64,000 nucleotides of DNA from CBDFKS01 sp965248905 (GCA_965248905.1 CBDFKS010000005.1:186001-250000), one strand, 5' to 3'. Counted from the stretch's first letter, positions 16,208 to 25,600 are shown. The notes: generated from the sequence alone by a model not told the origin. Made by a program: numbers and translations.

Positions 16208-17104
16208 ATGAGTACGGAGCAGCGTGATTTAATAGGGTATGGGCGAGATATCCCAAAGGTGGAGTGGCCGGAGGGGGCCCGCATCGCCATCAATATGGTC
16301 CTGAACTACGAGGTGGGAGCCGAGTTTAACACGATGGACGGTGATCCCCAAAGAGAGACGGCCGGGGACTTCTATCCTCATCCCCTCGATCAGCGTAGTC
16401 TGGGTACTGAATCCGTATTCGAATATGGTAGCCGGGCGGGGGTCTGGCGCATCCTACGCCTCTTGGAAGAGTACAAGGTCAACGGTACCATCTTTGCATG
16501 TGGCAGAGCCATAGAGCGTAACCCCGAGGCGGCCCGCCAGTTCACCGCGTTAGGCCACGACATCGTGGGCCATGGATATCGATGGGAACAACATTGGGGT
16601 ATGGAGCCCGAATTCGAGCGCGACCAGATACGGAAGACCGTTCAGGCCGTGGAGGAGCACTCAGACTATCGCATGAGGGGATGGTTCTGCCGGTATCAGC
16701 GTAGCTTCAATACCCGCCGCATCCTTCTGGACGAGGGCTTTTTCTTCGAAAGCACCGTGTTCAATGACGACCTGCCCTACTTCGTCAAAGTCGATGGCAC
16801 GCCAATGCTGATCATTCCATACAGCCTCGACAATAATGACGTACGTTTCATGCGAGGGACATTTCTGACGGCTGAGCACTTCTTTCACTATATTCGCGAT
16901 ACCTTCGATACTCTGTACAAAGAAGGAGCCACCCATCCCAAGATGATGTCCGTAGGGCTCCACGACCGCATCATCGGTCTGCCTGGCCCGGCTAAGGGCT
17001 TACGAATGTTTCTGGAGTACGCCCGGGGCTTCCCGGATGTATTGTTTGCTCGCAGGACAGATCTCGCCCAATGGTGGATAGACCACTACGGGCCCAAGGA
17101 ATAG
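16208..17104 (+). CDS. Polysaccharide deacetylase family protein (allantoinase PuuE-like)
   Basis: A 298-residue NodB-like deacetylase fold, closest in layout to the PuuE/allantoinase-like group that hydrolyses small amides and not to exported chitin deacetylases. Features are an early RIAINMVLNYEVGAE, GVWRILRLLEEYKVNGTIFA near 80-100, EAARQFTALGHDIVGHGY with the metal-binding His pair (HDIVGHG), and a late MSVGLHDRIIGLPG with the catalytic-side His. There is no signal peptide. ATG 16208 is preceded by AAAGGAG; an earlier in-frame ATG at 16172 lacks a site. It is divergent from the alcohol dehydrogenase. Substrate unknown; a purine or pyrimidine ring-derived amide is an inference. Confidence 0.85.
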   Translation: MSTEQRDLIGYGRDIPKVEWPEGARIAINMVLNYEVGAEFNTMDGDPQRETAGDFYPHPLDQRSLGTESVFEYGSRAGVWRILRLLEEYKVNGTIFACGRAIERNPEAARQFTALGHDIVGHGYRWEQHWGMEPEFERDQIRKTVQAVEEHSDYRMRGWFCRYQRSFNTRRILLDEGFFFESTVFNDDLPYFVKVDGTPMLIIPYSLDNNDVRFMRGTFLTAEHFFHYIRDTFDTLYKEGATHPKMMSVGLHDRIIGLPGPAKGLRMFLEYARGFPDVLFARRTDLAQWWIDHYGPKE

Positions 17105-17154
17105 CGGCCCCTAGGATGCGGTGGATCTAGCGTGGGGGCGAGGCATACCTCTAC

Positions 17155-17820
17155 CTAGACCTGGAACTCCCTCAGGTCATCAGAGACGATGAAAGTGGCG
17201 TCAGTTACTTCTTGAATCTCTTCGGGGCTGTAACCCGGAGCTATCTCTTTAAGCAGGAATCCCTTGGAGGTTATCTCGAAGAGGCCCAGGTTGGTAGCCA
17301 CCAGCTTGACCGCGCCGACCGCAGTCACCGGCAGATTACAGCGCTTCACGAGGCGAGGCTGGTCTTCTCGAGTTGTATGCTCCATCGCCACGAACACCTG
17401 CTTGGCGCCAACGGCCAGGTCCATTGCTCCACCTATACCGCCACCCTTTCTTCCGGCCGTCTTCCAGTTAGCGAAGTCGCCGTTTTCAGCCACCTCGTAG
17501 GCTCCCATCACAGTGACGTTGACGTAGCCGCCTCGAATCAGCGCAAATGAATCGGCATGGTGCACAATAGCTGCCCCTGCGTTGAGCGTGATATGTTGGC
17601 CGCCGGCGTTCACTAGATGGAGGTCTTCTTCGCCTTCCGGAGCAAGGGGTCCGTATCCGATAACACCGTTTTCTGAGTGGAAGGTGATGGTCCTATCCCC
17701 GAAGTTGAAATTTGAGCATAGCGTGGGAATGCCGATGCCCAGGTTCACAAGCCATCCATCCTGAAACTCCATGGCCAGCCTGTTGGCCATCGCCTGCCTG
17801 CTGAGCGGGGTCTTTTCCAT
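17155..17820 (-). CDS. CoA-transferase beta subunit (3-oxoacid CoA-transferase family I)
   Basis: A 221-residue family I CoA-transferase B subunit. The catalytic Glu is in the SENGVIGYGP motif near residue 50, preceded by VNLGIGIPTL; GGQHITLNAGAAIVHHADSFALIRGG and GGIGGAMDLAVGAKQVFVAMEHT are standard for the fold. The enzyme moves CoA between a 3-oxoacyl-CoA and a carboxylate and needs an alpha subunit to be active. No alpha subunit lies on either side: the upstream gene is MaoC (30 bp away, same strand) and downstream is a convergent deacetylase. The partner is encoded elsewhere or has been lost. Confidence 0.9.
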   Translation of the reverse strand: MEKTPLSRQAMANRLAMEFQDGWLVNLGIGIPTLCSNFNFGDRTITFHSENGVIGYGPLAPEGEEDLHLVNAGGQHITLNAGAAIVHHADSFALIRGGYVNVTVMGAYEVAENGDFANWKTAGRKGGGIGGAMDLAVGAKQVFVAMEHTTREDQPRLVKRCNLPVTAVGAVKLVATNLGLFEITSKGFLLKEIAPGYSPEEIQEVTDATFIVSDDLREFQV

Positions 17821-17850
17821 CTATTGCTCTCTATCCAGGGAATTTTGGTC

Positions 17851-18969
17851 TCAGCTACGAGATGGCAGCACGACCGTGGCGCCGCCACGGATGGTGGTCT
17901 CCTCCCTCTGGTCGTCTCCCCACAGCTCCAGCTCCACCAGCGCCTCGCCATTTCCCTTACGTTTACTAGAAACTTTGCCCTTTAGCCAGTGGGTATCGCC
18001 GTTGAGGTTGAAACGCCGGACCTCGCTCCAGTACACCTTAATAAAGCCGTCATCACCGATCCAGTTGGTGACCACCTGGCCGAGCCAGGATACCCGTTGC
18101 GGGCCGAAGTCGTAGGCTCCCGGCACGCCTACACGCCGGGCGAAATCGGGGTCCCAGTGCACCCGCTCCGGTACATCCGGAATTCCATACTCGTTGGGTA
18201 TAAAGGCCTGGGGATGCCTTTTGTAGTAGTCCACCGCTACCTTGTGGGCGTAGGCAAAGGGGCGAAACCCCCAGCCGATTTTCCATGCCACGTTGTCAGT
18301 GACCCGAAGGGGACCTTTGACGACGTGGGTCAACTCATCCTCTATCTGCACATCCTCCCAATAGCGAGGTCTGGCGCCTCGGATCTCCTCTTTGTCGTAG
18401 TCGGCAAAGATTCGCTCGATGTCCTCGCTCGTGTACTGGGCCAGCTCCATATAGTTGTATTTACCACGGCTTCGGGCAGAATCTCGCTCGGTGCGCATGT
18501 TCCACTCCTTGACCTTCGCCAAAGGACGGTCTTCGGTCGTGCGAAAGTCATAGGTATACTCTTGTAATATGGCACGCCCTGCGAATCGCGTCTCCTTTGG
18601 AGTTAGGGCGCTCGGGGTAACTGTGCCCACAATGTGAGTCCCGGCTCGGAGAGCATCCTCCATCTCAAATGAAGCGCCGGCCCACATACCGTGCACCCCG
18701 GGCAACCCTCTCGGCGCGCCCCGTCCAAAGCAGCTGAACAGGAAGGTCGGCGGAGCAACCATGGCGCCCCAGCGGCTCGACTTTCCATACTCTTCATCGC
18801 TGAACAAGGGGTTGGTGTCGCCCATACCGTGGACAAAATGGCGTATGGTGTCCGGAGAGGCGTAATGGTTAAAGGGGTCTTTCACCTCCAAGGGCACCCC
18901 TAGGAACTTTCTTAATCGCTCTAGCTCAGGTTCGTTGATCTTGGCAAACTCCCCTTGTTGGACCACCAT
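17851..18969 (-). CDS. MaoC-like double hot-dog dehydratase
   Basis: A 372-residue protein with two hot-dog domains. The N-terminal FAS1-like dehydratase half (about 20-170) has YASPDTIRHFVHGMGDTNPLF, SRWGAMVAPPTFLFS and a GTVTPSALTPKETRF strand; the C-terminal MaoC half (about 205-365) has GPLRVTDNVAWKIGWG and GVPGAYDFGPQRVSW. It likely hydrates an enoyl thioester or a related CoA substrate. Thirty bp downstream on the same strand is the CoA-transferase beta subunit, so a CoA-ester pathway for a carboxylic acid is plausible. The upstream gap 18970-19155 separates it from a divergent dehydrogenase. Confidence 0.82.
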   Translation of the reverse strand: MVVQQGEFAKINEPELERLRKFLGVPLEVKDPFNHYASPDTIRHFVHGMGDTNPLFSDEEYGKSSRWGAMVAPPTFLFSCFGRGAPRGLPGVHGMWAGASFEMEDALRAGTHIVGTVTPSALTPKETRFAGRAILQEYTYDFRTTEDRPLAKVKEWNMRTERDSARSRGKYNYMELAQYTSEDIERIFADYDKEEIRGARPRYWEDVQIEDELTHVVKGPLRVTDNVAWKIGWGFRPFAYAHKVAVDYYKRHPQAFIPNEYGIPDVPERVHWDPDFARRVGVPGAYDFGPQRVSWLGQVVTNWIGDDGFIKVYWSEVRRFNLNGDTHWLKGKVSSKRKGNGEALVELELWGDDQREETTIRGGATVVLPSRS

Positions 18970-19155
18970 AGCACCTCGAATATCTTTATCTGTTCGGGTC
19001 TAATAGAGCCATTCAACAGACGCGTGAAAGGCGTCTGCTCCGATAATCAGACATCAGTATAGGTTTATCTCCAACCATGGTCAACATGAGCGTCCTTGAA
19101 GTCCAGCATGGGCGCAAGTAGAATGTCTCCAGCCATAATATAGAAAGGGAGTACT

Positions 19156-20046
19156 ATGGAAACATTAGGATTTATCGGACTCGGCAACCTGGGCAGGCCC
19201 ATGGCATTGAATTTCCAGAAGGCAGGCTATCCAATGGTGATTCATGACGTCCGTGAGGAGGCGGGGAAGCCCCTCCTTGATGGTGGAGCTCGTCTGGCAA
19301 GCTCACCCACGGAGGTCGCCCAACTCAGCGACATTACCTTTACTTCGGTGCCGGGACCCAAAGAGGTCGAGGAGGTAACAATTGGCCCTCATGGAGTCAT
19401 TCATGGAATTAAAGAAGGGGGGATATACGTGGACCTGTCCACCAGCCGGCCCGCCTTGATTCGGCAGATAGAGCCCATGTTCCGCGAGAAGGGGGCCCAC
19501 GTATTGGATGCGCCGGTCCTGAGCTCGCCCGCTCGCGCCGCATCGAGGAACTTGGTGGTGATGGTTGGTGGAGAACGAGAAATCTTCGATCGAATCCACC
19601 CCATTCTGGAGGCAATTTCAGATAAGATTATTTACACAGGAGGTTTGGGAACGGGCACCATATGTAAGTTGGTGAACAATATGGTCAGCTGTGGTGTTCG
19701 ACAGATTCTCGCAGAGGGCTTAACTCTGGGAGTCAAGGCAGGAATCGAGCTTGATACCCTTATGGAATCTGGAAGTAGGGAGCCTCTTGGGATGTGGCGG
19801 GATCGACTGGAGCAATCGGTGTTTCAGGGCAAATTCGAACCCCCTACATTTTCTTTAGCTCTCTACCATAAAGACGTTGGCCTGGCTACGGAACTGGGCC
19901 GAGACCTCGACGTTCCCATGCCCATGATGAATCTAGCTTTCCAGACTATGATTCACGCGATGAACCGGGGATGGGCGGAGAAAGACTCTTTCGTTTTCTT
20001 CCGCTTGCAGGAAGAGAAAGCGGGGGTGGAGGTCCGCGCAACATAA
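19156..20046 (+). CDS. NAD(P)-dependent beta-hydroxyacid dehydrogenase (3-hydroxyisobutyrate dehydrogenase family)
   Basis: A 296-residue member of the beta-hydroxyacid dehydrogenase family. The N-terminal GFIGLGNLGRPMALNFQKAG is the dinucleotide-binding loop with the family MAxNLxKAG-like helix. The substrate motif is DAPVLSSPARAAS; the catalytic Lys is in GTGTICKLVNNMV near residue 170, and the C-terminal ALYHKDVGLATELG carries the conserved Lys-Asp. It would oxidise a beta-hydroxy acid to the semialdehyde or keto acid with NAD+ or NADP+. ATG 19156 has AAAGGGAG upstream. It is divergent from the MaoC gene; which acid it uses cannot be read from the sequence. Confidence 0.9.
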   Translation: METLGFIGLGNLGRPMALNFQKAGYPMVIHDVREEAGKPLLDGGARLASSPTEVAQLSDITFTSVPGPKEVEEVTIGPHGVIHGIKEGGIYVDLSTSRPALIRQIEPMFREKGAHVLDAPVLSSPARAASRNLVVMVGGEREIFDRIHPILEAISDKIIYTGGLGTGTICKLVNNMVSCGVRQILAEGLTLGVKAGIELDTLMESGSREPLGMWRDRLEQSVFQGKFEPPTFSLALYHKDVGLATELGRDLDVPMPMMNLAFQTMIHAMNRGWAEKDSFVFFRLQEEKAGVEVRAT

Positions 20047-20181
20047 AGTGGAAAATGATTACACCAGAGGTCGTGCTATACATATTGATGGACTCCTAGG
20101 GACATCAAACATACTCGAACCAACTAAACTAAATCTTTTCCAGACGATCAATAGTGAAATGATTCTCAAGCGAATAATGTA

Positions 20182-20211
20182 TTGACAAATCTGGAAATGT
20201 TCTGATAGGCT
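20182..20211 (+). promoter_or_regulatory. Probable promoter of the solute-binding protein gene
   Basis: A perfect -35 TTGACA (20182-20187) precedes TAGGCT (20206-20211) at 18 bp spacing, about 50 bp upstream of the start codon. The -10 is weak. The remainder of the gap 20047-20181 shows no gene. Confidence 0.4.
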
Positions 20212-20262
20212 GTTTGCCAACGCTCACAGCTTGATTGAGCTATATCGAACGGAGGTGCGTTT

Positions 20263-22050
20263 ATGGGTTATACCCGGTTATTCTCGACCAAGTGGTGGCT
20301 GATCATCCCCCTGTTGGCGATAATTCTTACTGCGGTCGCTTGCGGTGACGATGCAACGCCAGTGCCACAGGTTATCGAGAAAGAGGTAATCAAAGAGGTA
20401 CCGGTGACAGTTATCTCGGAAGTAATGAAAGAGGTACCAGTTACCGTAGTATCGATTCCTGTGCCGACAGCTATGCCCGATGCCATGGCCAAGGTGGAAA
20501 GACTACGGTTCGCCACCAACGCGCCCTGGATGGAGACCATGCTCCCGTGGATGGGCGGTAGCTGGGGTTCGAACCTGGTGACAAGGGTGCACATGGAGCC
20601 CCTCATCGAGATCCAGTACAACACAGGAGCGTTCGTACCAGGGCTGGCTACTTCCTGGACACAGGACAATGCTGATGCCACACAGTGGACATTCAATCTT
20701 AGAAAGGACATCCCATTCCACTTCGATATGGGGAATTTCACGGCGAAAGACGTTCGCCATACCATCTTCTACAACGTAGAGGACGGCGCCATATCCACCG
20801 ACGCGCCGACCCAGAGGTCGCTGTTCGGTAAGACCATGTCGGACCTGGAACAGACAGTCGAGTTCATTGACGACTATACAATTCAGTTTAACCTGCTCGT
20901 GCCCGACCCGGACTTCGAGGAGCAGGCCAACACCGAGCACGGCCAGATGGTTATCTCCAGCAAAAAGGCCTGGGATGAGCTCGGTTTAGAGGGCAACGTT
21001 CGTAAGCCCGCGGGTACCGGCACTTACATGGTGAAACAGTACACACCCGGATTCGGTATCCTGTGGGAAAAAACACCATGGAAACACTGGAAGACCACCC
21101 CTAATTTCGCAGAGTTCGAGATGGTTCTCGTATCCGAGTCGGCCACCCGATTGGCGATGCTGCTAGGTGGAGAGGCCGGAATGGTCGAGATACCTCGTGA
21201 GTTGAATGCTGATGCGCGAGCCGCAGGCATGAAAACTCAGGAAAGCTCGGGCCCGGCCCTTCAGGTATTCGCAATCATGGGCGGCAACTACCTGCAGACT
21301 ACGGAAGCCTATGACCCCACTATAGCTTTCGCCAACGTAAAGGTCAGAGAAGCCGTGAACAGGGCTATAGACCGGGACACGATTCACAACAACCTGTTCA
21401 AGGGCATCGGAGTCAAACAGTATGTGTTTGCCTATCATCCCGACAAATATGGCTGGGATGACAGGTATGAACAAGAGTTTGAAGCTAAGTATGGCTACGA
21501 CCCCGAGAAATCCAAGGCGCTCATGATAGAAGCGGGTTACCCCAATGGCTTCCCAGTAAAGATGCTCACCTTCACCCTAGCCGGACTTCCTGAGGCCATC
21601 TCACTGTCGGAAGCGATGGACGTGGCCTTGCGGAACATCGGCATTCAGTCCGAGATCGAGGAAGGCGAGTATGCCCGCCTAAGGACAATCTACTTCACGT
21701 CCAGGAAACTGCACGACACAATCCACGTGAGGAAGACAAGCTTCACCAACACCCTGCTACCACTGCGCTGGTACAACATCGCTCCGCCTGATGGTGCAGT
21801 GTTCGGATTCGAGGATACGTTCATCCAGACTCGCTGGGAAGCTGCATTACGAGCGCCTACCAGGGAAGAGCGTGACACCTTGACCAGAGAGATCGGTAAC
21901 TGGAAGTTCGACAACTACGCTGAGATACCCTTCTTCTGGATTCCCGCTCAGGTGGTGATCGATCCCAAGGTAGTCGGTGAATATGTCTGGCCTGGCATTA
22001 TTGATGCAGCCTATGACCACTTCGAGTACATTACCAGAGGAACAGGATAG
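20263..22050 (+). CDS. ABC transporter substrate-binding lipoprotein (peptide/opine/nickel family 5)
   Basis: A 595-residue periplasmic-type solute-binding protein. Signal peptide with lipobox: hydrophobic WWLIIPLLAIILTAVA followed by lipidated Cys27 and GDD. Residues about 37-65 are a low-complexity linker with two VIEKEV/KEVPVTV repeats, as often seen in Chloroflexota lipoproteins. The mature SBP_bac_5 domain has NLRKDIPFHFDMGNFTAKDV and a KVREAVNRAIDRDTI segment near residue 365. It should deliver oligopeptides or similar solutes to an ABC permease, but no permease or ATPase genes are adjacent. It stands alone between its own promoter and a strong terminator (22106-22150). Confidence 0.9.
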   Translation: MGYTRLFSTKWWLIIPLLAIILTAVACGDDATPVPQVIEKEVIKEVPVTVISEVMKEVPVTVVSIPVPTAMPDAMAKVERLRFATNAPWMETMLPWMGGSWGSNLVTRVHMEPLIEIQYNTGAFVPGLATSWTQDNADATQWTFNLRKDIPFHFDMGNFTAKDVRHTIFYNVEDGAISTDAPTQRSLFGKTMSDLEQTVEFIDDYTIQFNLLVPDPDFEEQANTEHGQMVISSKKAWDELGLEGNVRKPAGTGTYMVKQYTPGFGILWEKTPWKHWKTTPNFAEFEMVLVSESATRLAMLLGGEAGMVEIPRELNADARAAGMKTQESSGPALQVFAIMGGNYLQTTEAYDPTIAFANVKVREAVNRAIDRDTIHNNLFKGIGVKQYVFAYHPDKYGWDDRYEQEFEAKYGYDPEKSKALMIEAGYPNGFPVKMLTFTLAGLPEAISLSEAMDVALRNIGIQSEIEEGEYARLRTIYFTSRKLHDTIHVRKTSFTNTLLPLRWYNIAPPDGAVFGFEDTFIQTRWEAALRAPTREERDTLTREIGNWKFDNYAEIPFFWIPAQVVIDPKVVGEYVWPGIIDAAYDHFEYITRGTG

Positions 22051-22105
22051 GTGGTTTAGTTGCAACAGATGCCGCGCTAACACCGATAACAATTGCGCGG
22101 AAAGC

Positions 22106-22150
22106 AAGAAACAGGAGCAGGGATTAACCCTGCTCCTGTTTCTTTTGTCT
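22106..22150 (+). terminator. Rho-independent terminator of the solute-binding protein gene
   Basis: A perfect 17-bp stem (22106-22122 with 22128-22144) around the loop ATTAA, ending in a T-rich stretch. It lies 55 bp after the stop codon and is the strongest terminator in the window. Confidence 0.9.
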
Positions 22151-22182
22151 TTAGGCACTACTTATAAACTATCTCAAAAGGT

Positions 22183-22273
22183 GGTTCGACAACCCTTCGG
22201 CTTTGCTCAGGATGTAGGTCACTACGAGCGGATCAGATGACCCTGCCCACTCATCCTGAGCTTGTCGAAGGAC
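22183..22273. repeat. Intergenic palindromic repeat, CTGAGCTTGTCGAAGG family
   Basis: Paired words GTTCGACAACCCTTCGG, TTGCTCAGGATGTAGGTCAC and TCATCCTGAGCTTGTCGAAGG. The copy at 48341-48426 has the same words in a different order. It overlaps the 3' end of the aminotransferase frame and supplies its last residues and stop codon. Confidence 0.7.
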
Positions 22274-23637
22274 GGGGGCCGCCAAATTCGGTCGGTGTGG
22301 GATAGTTTCTTAGAGGTTAAGAGGTTAGTCCTGAGGTTGTAACTTCGAGTTGGGGATGACCACTGGACTATTCGCAAGCGGTTGATGAGCGCCGAGTTTG
22401 TGGCTAGCCTGAAGCTTGCCCGTAGCAACCATTGACTGGAGATTCTCCCGTGCCGTTCCAGTATTCGCGCCATCTCAGCCACTCCGTCGTAGATCAGCTC
22501 AACTGAGGGATGGCCAAAACATAGTCTGGCGCAGTTCGTTCCACTGCCATCGGGAGAGAACATTGACCCAGCGTAATATCCCACTCCTTCGGAAAAGGCC
22601 TGCTCTTGCAGACCGGCCAGGTCGGCCCCCTCCGGCAGCTGCAGCCAGATGTACAGTCCACCCTTCGGCGTAGTCCAACGAGCAGCGGCTCCGAAATTTT
22701 CACCCAACGAAGCTAACATGGCGTCGCGCTTCACGCGCAACACCTGATTCTCCTCGTCGATGTGCTGATACATATTGTTCTTTAGATATTCCCCGATAGC
22801 CAAAGCAGCAAACTCATTGACGCCGCCGCTCTTGAAACTCAGTGCTCGCTGAATCACCTCTTGAGGCGCTACTAAATAACCCATCCGCAAGCCCGGAGCA
22901 ATGATCTTCGAGAAAGACCCGACATAGAGGACCTGTCCGGTATCGTCGAGAGAATGAAAGGATGTCACATCTTCTCCTTCGAACCGAAGGTCAACGTAAC
23001 AATCGTCCTCGAAAACGGGGACGCCGTATTCCCTGGTTATGTTCAGCACTTCCATGCGACGCTCTAGAGACATAGTCCAGCCCAAGGGGTTCTGAAATGT
23101 GGGAATGGTGTACAGGTATTTCACTACCTTCCCTTGGTCCTTCATACGTTTCAGGAGGTCTTTCAATTCCCCGGGTATCATACCTTGCTCGTCGCACGGC
23201 ACTCCCCTCACATCGGCGCCGAAACGTTGAAGCTGCCTTAAGGTCCCAACATAAACGAACTTCTCGGTGAGGACCACGTCTCCGGGGTCCGTGAGAGCCT
23301 GGATAACCATCGCAATGGCTTCCATAGAGCCGGATGTCAACACGACGTCTTCGGCGTCCACCTTCATATTTCGGTCACGTACGAGTTTTTCTGCCACGAG
23401 TTGACGTAGCGAGGGCAGGCCTGCGGCGTGCGGATAATATGCCAGGTCCTTGCCCTCGCGCTCTAAAGCTGTCTTGAGGGAATCCACCAGACCTTCCAGA
23501 GGAAGCGTGTCCGGGTCAGGATAGGCCACGGCGAAGTCATAGCGGGCGTGGGAATAGGCGCCAGGGTTGGTTATAGGTACATTCTTGGCGAAAATCTTGT
23601 CGTAGCTGAACGATTGTGAGTCCGTCATGTCGGACAC
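22222..23637 (-). CDS. PLP-dependent aminotransferase (class I/II, 2-aminoadipate/MocR-like) with repeat-derived tail
   Basis: Fold-type I aminotransferase of 471 residues. PLP contacts visible are LTSGSMEAI near residue 100, YTIPTFQNPLGWTMS (Asn) near 190, VFEDDCYVDLRF (Asp) and the Schiff-base Lys in YVGSFSKIIAPGLRMGY near residue 250; the carboxylate Arg is in NCARLCFGH. This resembles LysN/2-aminoadipate-type aminotransferases without a DNA-binding domain. The family normally ends near ILERHGR (about residue 400). The last 70 residues are unlike any aminotransferase, and the stretch SFDKLRMSGQG is simply the translated intergenic repeat. The native stop has probably been lost. The ATG follows a GGAGGTG-like site. 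Confidence 0.88.
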   Translation of the reverse strand: MSDMTDSQSFSYDKIFAKNVPITNPGAYSHARYDFAVAYPDPDTLPLEGLVDSLKTALEREGKDLAYYPHAAGLPSLRQLVAEKLVRDRNMKVDAEDVVLTSGSMEAIAMVIQALTDPGDVVLTEKFVYVGTLRQLQRFGADVRGVPCDEQGMIPGELKDLLKRMKDQGKVVKYLYTIPTFQNPLGWTMSLERRMEVLNITREYGVPVFEDDCYVDLRFEGEDVTSFHSLDDTGQVLYVGSFSKIIAPGLRMGYLVAPQEVIQRALSFKSGGVNEFAALAIGEYLKNNMYQHIDEENQVLRVKRDAMLASLGENFGAAARWTTPKGGLYIWLQLPEGADLAGLQEQAFSEGVGYYAGSMFSPDGSGTNCARLCFGHPSVELIYDGVAEMARILERHGRISSQWLLRASFRLATNSALINRLRIVQWSSPTRSYNLRTNLLTSKKLSHTDRIWRPPSFDKLRMSGQGHLIRS

Positions 23638-23689
23638 CTCCTCGGTGCATCATCTGAAAGAGGGGCCTGATTGTTGGTAGCCTGTTACG

Positions 23690-25102
23690 TTACACCGGCG
23701 GTCGTCGCGTGTGCCAGTTAGTGGCCTGCTCGTAGGCGTAGGCAGCCCTCAGGACGGTCTCTTCGTCGAAGGGCCTTCCCGCAAGCTGGAGTCCTATCGG
23801 TAGGTTATCATCAGAGAAACCACAGGGTACCGTGATGGCTGGCGAGCCGTTGAGGTTGTAAGGCCTGGTGAACTGAGTCAACGCGGGAATCGGCTCCATG
23901 GTGCTATTCCCAACTTTGATCTGACTTGTGCCCAGCTTATAAGCGGTTATACCCTCAGTGGGTCCAACCAGAAGGTCCACATGTTTGAATAGCTCTTGGC
24001 CTTGGCGATCATGAAGGGCACGGGCCCGCTGCGCTTGGATATAATCGGCGGCGGATATAAAGAAACCGGCCTCCATGCGGAGTCGCACAGGAGGATAAAG
24101 CTGGGCACCGTGGGCAATGGCCAGGTTGCCATGGTTGGCGGTGCCCTCGGCCGTCAGTATGGTGGTGGTGGTAGCGACAGAGTGATGGTACATGGGCCAA
24201 GAGACTTCGCTTATAGTGGCCCCCAGCTCACCCAGCAGCTCTATGGCTTTACGTACGGTTACCTCTATCTGGGGATCGATTGCGGCCTCAAAGAACTCCT
24301 TCGGTACCCCTACTTTCAGGCCTTTAATGTCGCCGGTCAAGGCTTTGGTGAAGTCCGGGACAGGCACGTTGGCCGATGCCGGATCATTGGGGTCGTATCC
24401 GGCGATGGCGTTCATAGCCAGGGCGCAGTCCTCCACCGTGCGAGCCATCGGCCCGGCATGGTCCAGGGACCAGGACAGCGGGGTGAGGCCGTAACGACTC
24501 AGACGCCCGTAGGTAGGCTTCAGGCCTGTAATCCCGCATAGGGAGCTGGGTATGCGGATGGAGCCACCGGTGCAGCTACCCATGGTCAGCGTACACTCTC
24601 CAGAGGCAGCCGCCGATCCGGAGCCTCCGCTGGAACCTCCAGCTATCAGCTCCGGATTCCATGGATTGTGCATGTGTCCGTAGTCTTGATTTTCACCAGT
24701 GGGTCCCATGGCGAAGGGGCTGAGATTCAGCTTCCCTAGCAGGATCGACCCCGCCTCTTTGAACCTGGCGGCGATGGTGCAGTCGAATTGCGAAATGTGA
24801 TCGTCGAATAACCGAGAGCCCGAGGTATTACGGACTCCCTTGACGTTGTACAGGTCCTTCAGGCCAACCGGGACGCCGTGCAGCGGGCCACGGTACTTCC
24901 CAGCTTGTATATCCGCCTCCGCCTGCCTGGCTTTCGCCATCGCGCTTTCGGCTACCACAGTAATAAAGGAGTTTAAGATCGGCTCAAGGGAGTCGATTCG
25001 GGACAAGTGGGCCTCTATCACTTCCACAGGTGATAGCTCCTTTTTCCCAATGAGACGAGCCAACTGGCCGGCACTCATGTAGCACAGCTCTGTGGTATCC
25101 AT
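23690..25102 (-). CDS. Amidase (amidase signature family)
   Basis: About 470 residues of the Ser-cisSer-Lys amidase family, which hydrolyses C-N amide bonds (GatA/6-aminohexanoate hydrolase-like fold). The catalytic Lys is in HGVPVGLKDLYNVKG. The Ser-rich segment is GGSSGGSGSAAASGEC, followed by SCTGGSIRIPSSLCGITGLK with the cis-Ser and nucleophile Ser. It is probably a stand-alone amidase, since no gatB or gatC is near. The frame opens 19 codons earlier, but ATG 25102 has GAGGAG upstream and fits family N-termini (TTELCYMSAGQLARLI). A good promoter lies at 25220-25248, identical in its hexamers to that of the second amidase at 38 kb. Confidence 0.9.
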   Translation of the reverse strand: MDTTELCYMSAGQLARLIGKKELSPVEVIEAHLSRIDSLEPILNSFITVVAESAMAKARQAEADIQAGKYRGPLHGVPVGLKDLYNVKGVRNTSGSRLFDDHISQFDCTIAARFKEAGSILLGKLNLSPFAMGPTGENQDYGHMHNPWNPELIAGGSSGGSGSAAASGECTLTMGSCTGGSIRIPSSLCGITGLKPTYGRLSRYGLTPLSWSLDHAGPMARTVEDCALAMNAIAGYDPNDPASANVPVPDFTKALTGDIKGLKVGVPKEFFEAAIDPQIEVTVRKAIELLGELGATISEVSWPMYHHSVATTTTILTAEGTANHGNLAIAHGAQLYPPVRLRMEAGFFISAADYIQAQRARALHDRQGQELFKHVDLLVGPTEGITAYKLGTSQIKVGNSTMEPIPALTQFTRPYNLNGSPAITVPCGFSDDNLPIGLQLAGRPFDEETVLRAAYAYEQATNWHTRRPPV

Positions 25103-25219
25103 TTCTCTTACTCCTCGCGTGGAATCTGGATCATCGCACGGATTCTGAGAAACGCACAATGATCCAGGTCGTTTATATAAGCTAGATAGGTTCGATATAG
25201 CTAGACTTCAACCAGGGCG

Positions 25220-25248
25220 ATTGTAGTGGCAACTCTGGTTTGCGTCAA
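25220..25248 (-). promoter_or_regulatory. Promoter of the amidase gene, shared motif 1
   Basis: On the minus strand TTGACG (25243-25248), 17 bp spacer, TACAAT (25220-25225). The upstream flank ATGCTCGC and the CAC before the -10 are the same as in the promoter at 38127-38155. Confidence 0.6.
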
Positions 25249-25302
25249 GCGAGCATAAAGAGACAACTTTTCAGTTGCTTTGCTCCTTCAGAATAGACCA
25301 CG

Positions 25303-25409
25303 CTGGTTGCCACCAGCACCACCAATTAGGCATGCTCAGGGCACGCCCCGACCTTCGGCCACCCTTCTCCCACTGGGAGAAGGGTCGGGGATGAGGGCCA
25401 CTTTCGTAG
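25303..25409. repeat. MITE/REP-like element, CTGGTTGCCACCAGCACC family
   Basis: It begins CTGGTTGCCACCAGCACCAC and ends GATGAGGGCCACTTTCGTAG, with an inner palindrome of TTCTCCCA / TGGGAGAA type. The element at 61277-61404 has the same two ends and the same kind of inner palindrome but a longer middle. No coding potential. The remainder of the 25160-25600 gap holds the amidase promoter and nothing else clear. Confidence 0.7.
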
Positions 25410-25600
25410 CGATGACGATTTCTTAGGGTTCCAGGCTAAAAAACTCGCAGGTCGGGTAACTTAACTGCCCATCCTAGCATGATCGACCCATTCGGGTGAT
25501 TTCCCTATGCGACATGGGTGTCAGTTTCCTGTTCCGTCAGCAAATCTCTTTATATACTGAGGTTAAACGCATCGAGAGTTGCTTTAATGGGAGTGTGGCC

